This document shows, piece after piece, positions 7,617 to 16,782 of a DNA stretch of 64,000 bases. This stretch comes from Sinimarinibacterium flocculans. Its GTDB lineage: Bacteria; Pseudomonadota; Gammaproteobacteria; Nevskiales; Nevskiaceae. The translations under genes were made by a program, and so were the position numbers. Positions within the stretch are counted from its first letter, which is position 1, and each line of letters begins with the position of its first letter. The notes beneath the pieces were generated by a model. The model had not been told where the DNA came from. It searched no databases and saw nothing but the letters and a program-made list of their open reading frames with translations. The DNA lies in assembly GCF_003201205.1 (NCBI RefSeq), contig NZ_QICN01000007.1:170032-234031 (forward strand). Reading direction: 5' to 3'.

Positions 7617-9326
7617 ATGAAGAACCGCCCTCCGTCCCGCCCGTCCGGCCACCCCGCCGGCCGATCGCCCGGCAGCCCGTCCGGCAAGACACCGCCGCGC
7701 AACGGTCGCCCCGGCAACGGTCCGCGCACACCCGCCGCGGGCGCGCCGGCTCGCGCCGGCGGTTCCAGCCGGAACGGCGCCGCCAAGGGGCCCTACCGCG
7801 GGCCGAAGCCCGATGGCGGCGCGCGTAGCGGCAGTGGCGCGCGATCGGACCATCCGAGAGCCGGCGACACCCGGTCCGGCGCCCCGCGACCTGGCGGCGC
7901 CGGCCGGCCCGGCGGCAGCAAGCCGGTGTCGGTCCAGCACCGACCGTCGCGCGTCGGCGCCGGCAGCGCCGCGTCGCACAGCCTGTCGACCGGCCATCGG
8001 GCCGGCCACGACGCGCCGCAGCGCGGCAACCATCGGCCGCTGGCCAACGTGCGCGCGGTCGCCGCGCGCACGATCAGCCGCGTGCTGCGCGGCCGCTCGC
8101 TCGACGACGCGCTCGAACCGGCATCGCGCCTGCGCATGGCATCGGATGCGGCCATGGTGCGCACACTGTCGTACGGCGTGCTGCGCGAGCTGTCCGCATT
8201 GCAATGGCTGACGGTGCAGTTGCTCGACAAGCCGCTGGCCGCTGACGACGATGTCGCCGCGCTGCTGCTCGTCGGCATCCACCAGATGCGCACGCTGCGC
8301 ACGCCGGCGCACGCGGCGATCCACGAGACCGTCGACGCCGTCGAAATCCTCAAGCAACCGCAGCTTCATGGCTTGGTCAATGCCGTGCTGCGCCGCTACT
8401 CGCGCGAAGCCGGCGTGCTCGAGCAGCGCCTGCCGAAGGACGCGACGATCCGCTACTCGCACCCGGCGTGGATGGTCGAGACGCTGCAGCGCGACTGGCC
8501 GCAGCAGTGGGAGAGCGTCCTCGCCGCGAACAACGTGCAGGGGCCGCTGACGCTGCGCGTCAACCGCCGCCGGCTGTCGCGCGACGAGTACCTCAAGCGC
8601 CTCGCCGAGATGAACATCGCGGCCGAGGCGCATCCGCATGCGGCCGATGCGGTCACGCTGGCCGAGCCGCGACCGGTCGAGAAGATTCCCGGCTTCGTCA
8701 GCGGACAGGTGTCGGTGCAGGACGCCTCGGCCCAGCTCGCCGTCGACCTGCTCGATCTCAAGCCGGGCCAGCGCGTGCTCGACGCCTGCGCCGCACCGGG
8801 CGGCAAGACGGCGCACATGCTCGAACGCGCGGACGTCACCGTGACCGCGCTCGACGCCGACGGCGCGCGCCTGATCCGCGTCGACGAAAACCTGCGACGC
8901 CTCAAGCTGCAGGCCAACGTGCTCGCGGGCGATGCCTGCGAACCGGCGCGCTGGCACGACCGCAAGCCCTACGACCGCATTCTCGTCGACGCACCGTGCT
9001 CCGGCACCGGCGTGATCCGCCGGCATCCGGACATCAAGTGGCTGCGCCGGCCGGGCGATATCGCGACGCTGCAGCAGACCCAGCTCAGGCTGCTCAAGGC
9101 ACTGTGGCCGCTGCTCAAGCCGGGCGGGCGGCTGGTCTACGCCACCTGCTCGATCCTGCGCGACGAAGGCGACGAGATCGCCGGACGCTTCCGCCTGCTC
9201 GGCGAGGACCTGCGTGTGGTCCCGGTCGCTGCAACCTGGGGTGAGAAGACGGACTACGGTCGACGCATCGCACCGGGCGGCGCCCACGACGGCTTCTACT
9301 ACGCAGTGTTCGAGAAGAAGGCCTGA
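7617..9326 (+). CDS. rsmB: 16S rRNA (cytosine-967-C5)-methyltransferase RsmB with a long basic N-terminal extension
   Basis: 569 aa against about 430 usual for RsmB. Residues 1 to about 140 are low-complexity, rich in Pro, Gly, Arg and Ser. A NusB-like RNA-binding domain starts near NVRAVAARTISRVL, then a SAM-dependent methyltransferase domain with the SAM loop DACAAPGGKT, the motif IV DAPCSGTG (one catalytic Cys) and motif VI YATCSIL (the nucleophilic Cys). All catalytic residues are present. It methylates C967 of 16S rRNA before subunit assembly. The extension is in frame from the only ATG near 7617. It might aid RNA binding, but some of it could be untranslated if an internal start is used. 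Confidence 0.9.
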   Translation: MKNRPPSRPSGHPAGRSPGSPSGKTPPRNGRPGNGPRTPAAGAPARAGGSSRNGAAKGPYRGPKPDGGARSGSGARSDHPRAGDTRSGAPRPGGAGRPGGSKPVSVQHRPSRVGAGSAASHSLSTGHRAGHDAPQRGNHRPLANVRAVAARTISRVLRGRSLDDALEPASRLRMASDAAMVRTLSYGVLRELSALQWLTVQLLDKPLAADDDVAALLLVGIHQMRTLRTPAHAAIHETVDAVEILKQPQLHGLVNAVLRRYSREAGVLEQRLPKDATIRYSHPAWMVETLQRDWPQQWESVLAANNVQGPLTLRVNRRRLSRDEYLKRLAEMNIAAEAHPHAADAVTLAEPRPVEKIPGFVSGQVSVQDASAQLAVDLLDLKPGQRVLDACAAPGGKTAHMLERADVTVTALDADGARLIRVDENLRRLKLQANVLAGDACEPARWHDRKPYDRILVDAPCSGTGVIRRHPDIKWLRRPGDIATLQQTQLRLLKALWPLLKPGGRLVYATCSILRDEGDEIAGRFRLLGEDLRVVPVAATWGEKTDYGRRIAPGGAHDGFYYAVFEKKA

Positions 9327-9397
9327 TCCGCTTGCGCGGTGCCGCGCCGGCATCGCATGGTTGCGGTCCAGCCCCTGACCGAGACGCCGCCGCAGAC

Positions 9398-11797
9398 ATG
9401 GACGACGCTGAGCGCTGGTCGCGCATCGAGCAGCTTTTCGACGACGCGATCGATCTCGATGCCGAAGAACGCGGCGCCTTTCTCGACCGTGCCTGCACGG
9501 ATCCGGCGCTGCGCGCCGAGGTCGAGAAGCTGTTGCAGGCGGCTCAGGCGAGCAGCGATTTTCTCGAATCGCCAGCCGACACCGCCGCGCGGCTCGCGCC
9601 CGGCAGCGTGGTCGGCGACTGGCGCGTGGGCGCGCTGCTGGGGCGCGGCGGCATGGGCGAGGTCTATGCAGCCGAGCGCGTGCACCGCGACTTCAGCCAG
9701 CGTGCCGCACTCAAGCTCCTGCACCGCTTCGATTCGCCCGAGGCCCGGCAGCGCTTCGCCGAGGAGCGCCGCATTCTCGGTCGTCTCGAACACCCGGGCA
9801 TCGCCCACCTGCTCGACGGTGGCGAGCACGCGGGCGTGCCGTTTGCGGTCATGGAGTTCGTCGAGGGCACGCCGCTGACCACCCATGCCCGGCCGCTGCC
9901 CCTGCGCTCGCGCATCGGACTGTTCCTGCAGGTCTGTGCCGCGGTCAGCCACGCGCACCGGCATCTGGTCGTCCACCGCGACCTCAAGCCCGGCAACATC
10001 CTCGTGACCGCGGATGGCCGCGTGAAGCTGCTCGACTTCGGCATCGCGAAACCGCTCGACGCGACGACGACCGGCGACGTCACCCAGGTGATCCGCGCCT
10101 CGCCGGACTACTGCGCCCCGGAACAGTTGCGCGGCGAGCCGGTCTCGGCCGCCACCGACGTCTACGCGCTCGGCGTGATCCTGCACGAACTGCTGACCGG
10201 CCGCCGCCTGTGGGACATGCGCGGCGCCGCACTGGTGCAGACCATCGAACGGCTGACGGAAGGCGAGCCGCCGCTGCCGAGCAGCCGGACCGATGCAACG
10301 CTCGCCCGCCGCCTGCGCGGCGATCTCGACAGCATCGTGCTCAAGGCCTTGCGCGCGCGCCCCGAGCAACGCTACGCCAGCGTCGAGGCACTGGCCGCCG
10401 ACCTGCGCGCCTGGCTCGACAACCGGCCGGTCGCGGCCCGCGACGGCACGCTGCCGTACCTGCTGGGGCGCACCATCCGGCGCCACCGCTGGTGGTTCGC
10501 GGCCGGCGCGGCGGTCTTCGCCGCGCTGCTGGTCGGCCTGGCCGGCGTGCTATGGCAGGCCCGCGAGGCGCGCATCGAGCGCGATCTGGCACGCCGCGAA
10601 GCCGAGCGTGCCGATGCCGTGCGGCAATACCTGATGCTCATGTTCCGCAGCGCCGGCGACCAGCCGGACGGGACGTCGATCACGGCCAAGAGCGTGCTCG
10701 ACCAGGCAGCCGCCCGCGTGCACGACGAGTTCGCGGGCGATCCCGGCGCGTACGCCGACATCGTCATCGCGCTCGCCGAGCTGTACTTCTCGCTCGACGA
10801 CTACACCGGCGCGCGGCCGCTGCTCGAACGGCTGCTGCGCGAAGGCAGTGCGGTCCCCGCGGAACAGCGGGCGATGGCGCAGCATGATCTCGCGCAGATC
10901 GAGTTCCGCAACGACCAGCAGTCCGAGGCCGCGGAGATGCTCGCGGCGGCCCAGTCCTTCTGGAACGCGAGGCCCCAGGCCTATCGCGAGGAACTGGCGA
11001 TGAGCCGCCTGTTGGAGTCGCAGCTCGAGCGCATCGACGGCAATCCGGAACAGGCCTTGCGCACGCTTGAGCAGACGCTGCCGGAGCGCATTGCCCTGTC
11101 CGGCGAGAACCACCGCGAAACCGGCAAGCTGGTCAACAATCTCGGCATCGCCTACTACCAGGTCGGCCGCTTCGACGACGCGATCGTGCGCTTCGAACAG
11201 GCCAGCCGGATCTGGGCCGCACTCGGCCTCGGCCGCAGCGCCGATGCGCTGAATACCCTGAACAACTGGGCCGCCGCAGAGATGCGCAGCCAGCGACCGC
11301 AGGCGGCCGTGCCGCTGTTCGAGCGCGCACTGGCCCTGCGGCGCGAGCTGTACCCGCCCTCCGCGGCGCTCGCGGCGCTGATCAACAACCTCGGCAAGAC
11401 CCTGACCCAGCTTGGCCGCGCCGATGAAGGCCTGCCGCTGCTGCGCGAAGCCGCTGCGCTCGGTGCCGAGTACGCCGGCGCCGCCAGCGTGCTCACCGTG
11501 TCCGCGCGCCTGGGCGTCGCCGACGCGCTCAGTGCCAGCGGCCAGACCGATGCGGCCGCGACCGAACTCGATACGCTGTCACCGGTGCTGCTGTCGACCT
11601 ATGGGGAGACGCATGTGCTGACGGCGATGCTCGACCTGTCGCGCGCGCGGCTCGCGAAAGCGCGCGGTGACGCCGGCGAGGCCCTGCGCCATGTGGACCG
11701 TGCGGAATCGCGCCTGCGCGAACTGGGCGCCGGCGGCGCCCCGTACCTGCCGCAGGTCGAGGCGCTGCGGCAGCAGTGGACCGGTACGCCGTCCTGA
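9398..11797 (+). CDS. Hanks-type Ser/Thr protein kinase with transmembrane segment and C-terminal TPR repeats
   Basis: 799 aa from the ATG at 9398. An N-terminal alpha-helical region (1-65) precedes a complete kinase domain: glycine-rich loop GRGGMG near 82-87, Lys in ALK near 106, HRDLKPGN, and DFG in LLDFGIAK. One transmembrane segment follows near residue 365-390 (WWFAAGAAVFAALLVGLAG), then about 400 residues of TPR-like repeats, presumably periplasmic. The same arrangement occurs in PknT-like kinases that phosphorylate ECF43 sigma factors. An ECF43-like sigma factor is encoded 2 kb downstream on the other strand. Likely role: sense an envelope signal and activate that sigma factor (inference). 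Confidence 0.88.
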   Translation: MDDAERWSRIEQLFDDAIDLDAEERGAFLDRACTDPALRAEVEKLLQAAQASSDFLESPADTAARLAPGSVVGDWRVGALLGRGGMGEVYAAERVHRDFSQRAALKLLHRFDSPEARQRFAEERRILGRLEHPGIAHLLDGGEHAGVPFAVMEFVEGTPLTTHARPLPLRSRIGLFLQVCAAVSHAHRHLVVHRDLKPGNILVTADGRVKLLDFGIAKPLDATTTGDVTQVIRASPDYCAPEQLRGEPVSAATDVYALGVILHELLTGRRLWDMRGAALVQTIERLTEGEPPLPSSRTDATLARRLRGDLDSIVLKALRARPEQRYASVEALAADLRAWLDNRPVAARDGTLPYLLGRTIRRHRWWFAAGAAVFAALLVGLAGVLWQAREARIERDLARREAERADAVRQYLMLMFRSAGDQPDGTSITAKSVLDQAAARVHDEFAGDPGAYADIVIALAELYFSLDDYTGARPLLERLLREGSAVPAEQRAMAQHDLAQIEFRNDQQSEAAEMLAAAQSFWNARPQAYREELAMSRLLESQLERIDGNPEQALRTLEQTLPERIALSGENHRETGKLVNNLGIAYYQVGRFDDAIVRFEQASRIWAALGLGRSADALNTLNNWAAAEMRSQRPQAAVPLFERALALRRELYPPSAALAALINNLGKTLTQLGRADEGLPLLREAAALGAEYAGAASVLTVSARLGVADALSASGQTDAAATELDTLSPVLLSTYGETHVLTAMLDLSRARLAKARGDAGEALRHVDRAESRLRELGAGGAPYLPQVEALRQQWTGTPS

Positions 11798-11855
11798 CCG
11801 GAGGCGATGCGGCGCAGCGTGCGGCGCCTCGTCGCAGCGACAGGCCGACGCCCGA

Positions 11856-12431
11856 TCAGCGTCCGAGTCGCCACAGCCGGTAGTGACGCCAGGCCAGTTT
11901 CATCAACTCGTCACGGCGCTGCGCGTGCGGGCGCTGCGGATGATCGTAGCGATAGTGTGCGACCAGGGTGCTCTGTTCACCCGCGCCGTCCTCCGGGCCG
12001 TCGATGCCGGTGACCAGCAGCAGGTAGGTATGTTCGCCGTCTTCGAACACGTAGGCCGCCTCCCCCGGGTAGGGAAGCTTCTCGTCGTGTGTCAGGCCGC
12101 CGCTCGCAAAGCCAGCATTGAAATCGAGCTGCTCGGGCGGCAGGGCGTCGGCATCGAACATCGCCTTGACCATGAACTTGAAGGCGACGCTGATCATGTA
12201 TCCGCCGCGCTCCAGACCGCTGAAGGCGCACTGGCTGTGAAACGTCGGGATGTGCTCGTTCGACGCCAGCGGCTTGACCGGCTGGCCCAGCAGCTCGACG
12301 GCGAGTGGCACGGTCAGCAGCGAGCAGGCATCGGTGATTTCGCCGAGACGCCGGTCCGCAGCGTGCAGCGGCGCCGAAGGCAAAAAGGCTGCGGCGATCA
12401 GTGTCGCGAGCAATGTTGCACGTCCTGACAT
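11856..12431 (-). CDS. exported hypothetical protein
   Basis: 191 aa starting at the ATG at 12431, which follows a clear GGAGGAAAAGCC ribosome site. A signal peptide covers about residues 1-25 (ATLIAAAFLPSAPLHAA). The mature part has two cysteines (DACSLL and SQCAFSG) that could form a disulfide. The segment ITDACSLLT resembles the start of DUF3558-like or similar small exported proteins, but I do not recognise the family with confidence. It is convergent with the kinase gene and lies in the same minus-strand group as two lipoproteins and the sigma factor. Confidence 0.75.
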   Translation of the reverse strand: MSGRATLLATLIAAAFLPSAPLHAADRRLGEITDACSLLTVPLAVELLGQPVKPLASNEHIPTFHSQCAFSGLERGGYMISVAFKFMVKAMFDADALPPEQLDFNAGFASGGLTHDEKLPYPGEAAYVFEDGEHTYLLLVTGIDGPEDGAGEQSTLVAHYRYDHPQRPHAQRRDELMKLAWRHYRLWRLGR

Positions 12432-12470
12432 GGCTTTTCCTCCGTGTTGACCAATCAACAGGCGCCGTAT

Positions 12471-13130
12471 CTAGCCTCCAAAGCAATTTTCGCTGCCTTG
12501 CCTGGCCCCCCTGTTGACGCGAGGCACGACGGAGAACTCGGTTCTCACGGTCAGGGAGGGGGGCCACGGGGACTCGGCTTCGCCATAGGTCCGTCGCGGC
12601 AGACGGCCGACGACCTCCACCTCGCCTTCGAGCAGGCCCGGCGAGAACGTGGTCAGCGACAAGGTTCCGGATGCCGCCGTGTAGGTAACGCGGTCGCGCC
12701 CCTTGCCGAAGCTGAAACCCGCGAGAAACCGTCCGGGCGCGGTCTCCGGAGCCACGGCGTCTGCCGCATCGTACCGGCCTGGCGCCATCGGGCCGTCGTT
12801 GTCCATCTGCAGCGAAAAACTGGCGTGGGTTTCGGCGTCCTTCATGCTCAGCCGCAGCATGCAGGGGCGCCCGATACCGGCCTTGGCCTGCACTTCACCA
12901 CCCATGGTCATGATGTCGCGCATCGGAAACCGCTCGAAGCCCACATCGATCGGCGAGCCGGCCAGCTCACCCTGACCGGGCGAGGCGCTGGTCATCCGCG
13001 CCGTGCTCTGCGTGCGACTTGCTTTCGATGGCGACGAGGGCTCGGCCGATGAGGCTTCGCTGCCCGACTGGCAGCCCATGGCGGCGAGGCTCAGGAACAA
13101 CGGACACGCGCGCTTCAGCAAGCTCATCAT
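12471..13130 (-). CDS. hypothetical lipoprotein
   Basis: 219 aa, ATG at 13130 with GGAGG a few bases upstream; a second ATG follows directly. The lipobox LAAMGC sits at about residues 15-20, so the mature protein begins at Cys20, followed by a Ser-rich linker. The rest is predicted beta-rich and contains several Met/Gly-rich turns. No known domain recognised. It starts 5 bases past the end of the next upstream lipoprotein (13136-13657), so the two are probably one transcript, likely headed by the sigma factor gene. Confidence 0.75.
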   Translation of the reverse strand: MMSLLKRACPLFLSLAAMGCQSGSEASSAEPSSPSKASRTQSTARMTSASPGQGELAGSPIDVGFERFPMRDIMTMGGEVQAKAGIGRPCMLRLSMKDAETHASFSLQMDNDGPMAPGRYDAADAVAPETAPGRFLAGFSFGKGRDRVTYTAASGTLSLTTFSPGLLEGEVEVVGRLPRRTYGEAESPWPPSLTVRTEFSVVPRVNRGARQGSENCFGG

Positions 13131-13135
13131 CGCGA

Positions 13136-13657
13136 TCACCTCCGGGGGTCCTTGTCGAACACGGCATCGAACTGTGCGCGGGCCCCACCGCAAAGAAGCG
13201 AGCCCGACAGCTCGGCATGAAAGGTCTTCTTGTCGTCGTCGAGCACCCGGAACGTCGTTGGCTGCGCGCCGTCCACCTGGCACCGGGTGCCATCGGCAAG
13301 CACCACGCGAATCGTCGTGGCGGTGTTGTCGCCCATCGTCATGACCGTGCCGTTGAAGCCCTGGGTGGCCTGCGACTTGAGGTCCGGCGCCAGCGCGCCG
13401 CCGGCAAGCGTGACCCGCGGACCGCCCGCCCCCTGCATCGACATCACCGTCAGGATCGTGCCTTCGACGCTGCCGTTCACATCGCCCGAGTAGTCGAACC
13501 GCCAGTTCGGTGCGCGCCGCGTACGTGCGGAAGTCGCGTCGGCCTGCGCCTCGCGGGCGATCTCGCCGGTATCCGGCACCGTCGGCGCCGTTCCGCCGGC
13601 GTCGCGCCCGCCGCAAGCCGCGAGTACGATGAACAAGAGGGGAAGGGACTTCTTCAC
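13136..13657 (-). CDS. hypothetical lipoprotein
   Basis: 173 aa. The signal peptide ends in a lipobox LAAC at about residues 12-15. The mature part is beta-rich, with the repeating pattern of a small sandwich and one Cys pair (TRCQV, LLCGG). No family recognised. It lies 99 bases downstream of the sigma factor on the same strand and directly before the next lipoprotein. The two lipoproteins may be products of the regulon or partners of the signal-sensing kinase; this is inference from position only. Confidence 0.72.
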   Translation of the reverse strand: MKKSLPLLFIVLAACGGRDAGGTAPTVPDTGEIAREAQADATSARTRRAPNWRFDYSGDVNGSVEGTILTVMSMQGAGGPRVTLAGGALAPDLKSQATQGFNGTVMTMGDNTATTIRVVLADGTRCQVDGAQPTTFRVLDDDKKTFHAELSGSLLCGGARAQFDAVFDKDPRR

Positions 13658-13756
13658 GGCATTCTCCCGACAAGGAAACGAGGGCGGGCATTCGCCTCGC
13701 CTGATCCAAGAACACGGGATCGATGTCCGGATCCGGACACGTCGCGCGAAAGAACG

Positions 13757-14308
13757 TCAGTCTTCGGCAATCTCGCGGTACAGCCACGCCCGCGCCTTGA
13801 CCCAGTCGCGGCGGACCGTGCGCTCGGTCAGGCCCAGCGCCTCGGCCGTCTCGAGTTCGGTGTAGCCGGCGTAGTAGCGGCATTCGACGACGTGCGCGAG
13901 GCGCGGACTGATCGCGGCCAGCCGTTCCAGGGCTTCGCCGACGGCGATGACGCGCTCGTCCGGCTCGGTCTCGCCGGCGACCTCGGCCACTTCTTCGGCG
14001 TCCAGCGACAGCGGGGTCTGGCCGGCGCCGCGCCGCTGCGCCAGCCGCCCGCGGGCCTCGTCGACGAGGATCTGGCGCATCGCCAGTGCCGCGGCGGCCA
14101 GAAAATGTCCACGGTCCTTCCAGCCGCCGCCGCGCGCGAGCTTCAGGAAGGCTTCGTGAATCAGCGCCGTGGTCTGCAGCGTCTCGCCGGCGCGGGCGCC
14201 GGCGCGGATGCCGCGGGCGGCGCGGCGCAGCTCCGGATACAGCTGCGGGGCGAGGTCGGCGGCGGCCTGCCTCGCGGAAGAGTCCTGCGATCCGATGTCC
14301 GGTTTCAC
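13757..14308 (-). CDS. ECF-type RNA polymerase sigma factor, TIGR02999/ECF43-like
   Basis: 183 aa with a GTG start at 14308, chosen because the family begins shortly before the LYPELRRAARG helix. Region 2 contains LQTTALIHEAFLKL, and region 4 has TELETAEALGLTERTVRRDW, a DNA-binding helix-turn-helix. The acidic DAED-type motif of ordinary ECF region 2.2 is replaced by a Thr-containing segment. This is the hallmark of the ECF43 group, whose member EcfP of Vibrio is activated by phosphorylation by the kinase PknT. The kinase at 9398 fits that partner. No anti-sigma factor is present nearby. No good ribosome site is visible for the GTG. Confidence 0.85.
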   Translation of the reverse strand: MKPDIGSQDSSARQAAADLAPQLYPELRRAARGIRAGARAGETLQTTALIHEAFLKLARGGGWKDRGHFLAAAALAMRQILVDEARGRLAQRRGAGQTPLSLDAEEVAEVAGETEPDERVIAVGEALERLAAISPRLAHVVECRYYAGYTELETAEALGLTERTVRRDWVKARAWLYREIAED

Positions 14309-14402
14309 CGGTGAAGTACGTGTACGGGAGTGCAGGCCCCATTCTGGCCTGTTTTGACGCCGCGATGCGGCATCGGAATCACGGATGGTCACAGGCAATC
14401 GA

Positions 14403-15887
14403 ATGTCACGCATCAGGCGGGTCGCCGCCGCATCGCTGCTGCTGCCCACGCTGGCGGCCTCGGCGGGCCAGTCGGTACTCGTTCTGGATGCCTCCGGCTC
14501 GATGTGGGGGCGCCTCGACGGCAGGACCAAGATCGAGCTGGCGCGCGAGGCCGTCGACGGCATGCTGCAGAGCTGGCCGCAGGACGAGACCCTGGGGCTG
14601 GTCGTCTACGGCCACCGCCGCAAGGGCGACTGCACCGACATCGAAACCCTGCTGGCGCCCGACAATGCCGACAGGGATGCACTGCAGGCGCAGGTGCGCC
14701 AGCTCACGCCCAAGGGCATGACGCCGATCACGGCATCGGTACGGGCGGCTGCCCAGGCGCTGAAGTTCACCGAACAGAAGGCGACGGTGATTCTCGTCAG
14801 CGACGGCGAGGAGACCTGCAACGCCGATCCGTGCGCGCTCGGCGCGGAACTCGAGGACCTCGGCGTCGACTTCACCGCCAACGTCATCGGCTTCGACCTG
14901 CCGGAAGGCCGCGCGCGCGAACAGCTGCAATGCCTGGCGCGCAGCACCGGCGGCCGCTACCTGGAGGCGCGCGACGCCGCCGAGCTGAGCGAGGCGCTCG
15001 GCGAGGTCGCCGCGGCGCCGACGCCGACACCCGCGCCGACGGCGGCCTCGGCAGCCATCGACGCGCCGGCGGAGGTCGAGGCCGCCAGCCGGCTCGAGTT
15101 CGGCGCGAAAGGGCCGGTCGGACCGCGGCACTGGATCGGTTTCGCCGCTGCCGGTGCGCCGGACGCCGACTACATCTCCGGCCACTACACCCGGCCGCTG
15201 GCCGCCGAAGGCCAGGTCACCCTCGACGTTCCCGGCACACCCGGCGACTACGAAATCCGCTATGTCCTCGACGAAGGCACGCAGGTCGCCGCCCGCCATG
15301 CCATCAAGGTGGTGCCGCCGGCAACGACCGTCGACGGCCCGGCAACGGTGATGGCCGGCGACCGCGTGCAGCTCACGGCGTCCGGCCCGGTCGGCGACAC
15401 GCACTGGATCGGCTTTGCGCCGGCCGGCGAGTCCGCCGGCGCCTACATCACCGGCAGCTACATCCGGCCGCAGGGCGCGCAGACCACCGCGATGGTGAAT
15501 ACGCCGAAGACGCCGGGTTCCTACGAATACCGGTACGTGCTCTACGAAAGCCAGGAGATTGCCGCACGCAAGCCCGTCACCGTGACCGAAGCCAGCGCCG
15601 AACTCGAAGGGCCCGCGACGAGCGCGCCTTCGACGCCCGTGGAGATCGCGTTTCGCGGACCGCGCGGCGAAGGCAACTGGATCGGCTTCATCCCGGTGGG
15701 CGGCGACGGCGGCGAGTACGTCGGCTGGTCATATGTGCCCGACCAGGGGGATTCGCTGACGATCGAGGCACCCGCCGAAACGGGTGCCTTCGAGCTGGCC
15801 TACGTCGTCGACAGCCGGGTCATCGCCCGCAGACGCATCGAGATCGCGCCGCTGCCGGGCGCGCCGTCCACCGAGACCGCGCCGTGA
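14403..15887 (+). CDS. exported VWA-domain protein with three C-terminal repeats
   Basis: 494 aa from the ATG at 14403 (an in-frame upstream ATG at 14385 is possible). Signal peptide about 1-22. A von Willebrand A domain follows at once, with the intact MIDAS motif DASGS near residue 28 and SDGEETC later. A Pro/Thr/Ala linker then leads to three copies of an 85-90 residue repeat centred on HWIGFAAAG, HWIGFAPAG and NWIGFIPVG, each with a later S-x-Y-x-R/P strand and most with a following Y-x-Y/R-x-V-L strand. The protein is likely periplasmic or outer-membrane exposed and binds a divalent metal and a protein partner. Divergent from the sigma factor gene. Confidence 0.82.
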   Translation: MSRIRRVAAASLLLPTLAASAGQSVLVLDASGSMWGRLDGRTKIELAREAVDGMLQSWPQDETLGLVVYGHRRKGDCTDIETLLAPDNADRDALQAQVRQLTPKGMTPITASVRAAAQALKFTEQKATVILVSDGEETCNADPCALGAELEDLGVDFTANVIGFDLPEGRAREQLQCLARSTGGRYLEARDAAELSEALGEVAAAPTPTPAPTAASAAIDAPAEVEAASRLEFGAKGPVGPRHWIGFAAAGAPDADYISGHYTRPLAAEGQVTLDVPGTPGDYEIRYVLDEGTQVAARHAIKVVPPATTVDGPATVMAGDRVQLTASGPVGDTHWIGFAPAGESAGAYITGSYIRPQGAQTTAMVNTPKTPGSYEYRYVLYESQEIAARKPVTVTEASAELEGPATSAPSTPVEIAFRGPRGEGNWIGFIPVGGDGGEYVGWSYVPDQGDSLTIEAPAETGAFELAYVVDSRVIARRRIEIAPLPGAPSTETAP

Positions 15888-15910
15888 TCAGGGCGCATCA
15901 GGAGATCATC

Positions 15911-16648
15911 ATGTCGATTCACAAGTGCCTGCTCGCCGGCCTCACCGCCGTCACCCTCACCGCCTGCGGTGGCAGCGACGCGGCATCCGCCGGCGAGGCG
16001 GGCGGGCAGGCGTCCGCGGAAACCTCGGCGCTCAAGCCCAACGAACGCCTGCAGGGCACGATCGAACTCGACATCGGCAAGGGGCCGGTCGCGTACCGGT
16101 CCATCGCGACGAAGCTCGCCGACGATCTCGGCAAGACCGCGGCGCAGCATCTGGAGAGCGCGGAGGGCCAGCGCCGGCTCGACGATGCCAACGCGCGCCT
16201 GAAGGGCGATGTGAAGGTTCAGGCCAGCGACGTCCAGGCGTTCGCGGACAGCGTGGCCGGCAAGACGATCTACACCTCGGAGCTGCGCGACATCGAGCTG
16301 ATCCGGCGCCGCAACGTGTCGATCCGCGGCATTTCCGCGGCAGGTGCGGCGGCCGCGCTGGTGCTCACGTTCCCGATGGACGGCGGCGAGCTGGAGTCGG
16401 CGGTCCTCGAATACGCGCCCGATCACCGCAAGACGATGCAGACCTTCACCACCGGCGACGAACTCCCGGTCGACGTGACCATCGAGCGTTTCGAACGGAT
16501 CGACGAGGACACCTGGTCCATCGCCGGCCGGTTCACCGCCGCGAAGCTGGAACCCGGCGTGCTGGCCAAGCAGCTCGCGGGCCAGAGCATCGCCGGTGCC
16601 AGCGGCCGCTTCGACATCGCCGAACTGCGCGTGCGGCCGAAGATCTAG
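15911..16648 (+). CDS. hypothetical lipoprotein
   Basis: 245 aa; GGAG lies shortly before the ATG at 15911. The signal peptide ends in the lipobox LTAC (about residues 16-19) followed by GGSD, whose Asp is not at position +2, so outer-membrane sorting is likely. A helical region (about 60-120) with many charged residues precedes a beta-rich C-terminal half. No family recognised. It lies 23 bases after the VWA gene and is probably co-transcribed with it and with the membrane protein that follows. Confidence 0.75.
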   Translation: MSIHKCLLAGLTAVTLTACGGSDAASAGEAGGQASAETSALKPNERLQGTIELDIGKGPVAYRSIATKLADDLGKTAAQHLESAEGQRRLDDANARLKGDVKVQASDVQAFADSVAGKTIYTSELRDIELIRRRNVSIRGISAAGAAAALVLTFPMDGGELESAVLEYAPDHRKTMQTFTTGDELPVDVTIERFERIDEDTWSIAGRFTAAKLEPGVLAKQLAGQSIAGASGRFDIAELRVRPKI

Positions 16649-16782
16649 GCACCACGCACATGCACGCGGAACGTGCCGACGATCACGCATATGAGCGAAC
16701 GGGCGACGTAGAGTCGCTCGGCGCCGGCAACGGCGATGGGGTTTCACGCAACTCGGATCGGATCTAGGGAAGGGAACTGACG

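Noticed and set aside
12471..14342. 623-codon minus-strand ORF
   Set aside because: Only the last 220 codons form a lipoprotein with a ribosome site. The upstream part is antisense or out of frame with the sigma factor and the second lipoprotein.
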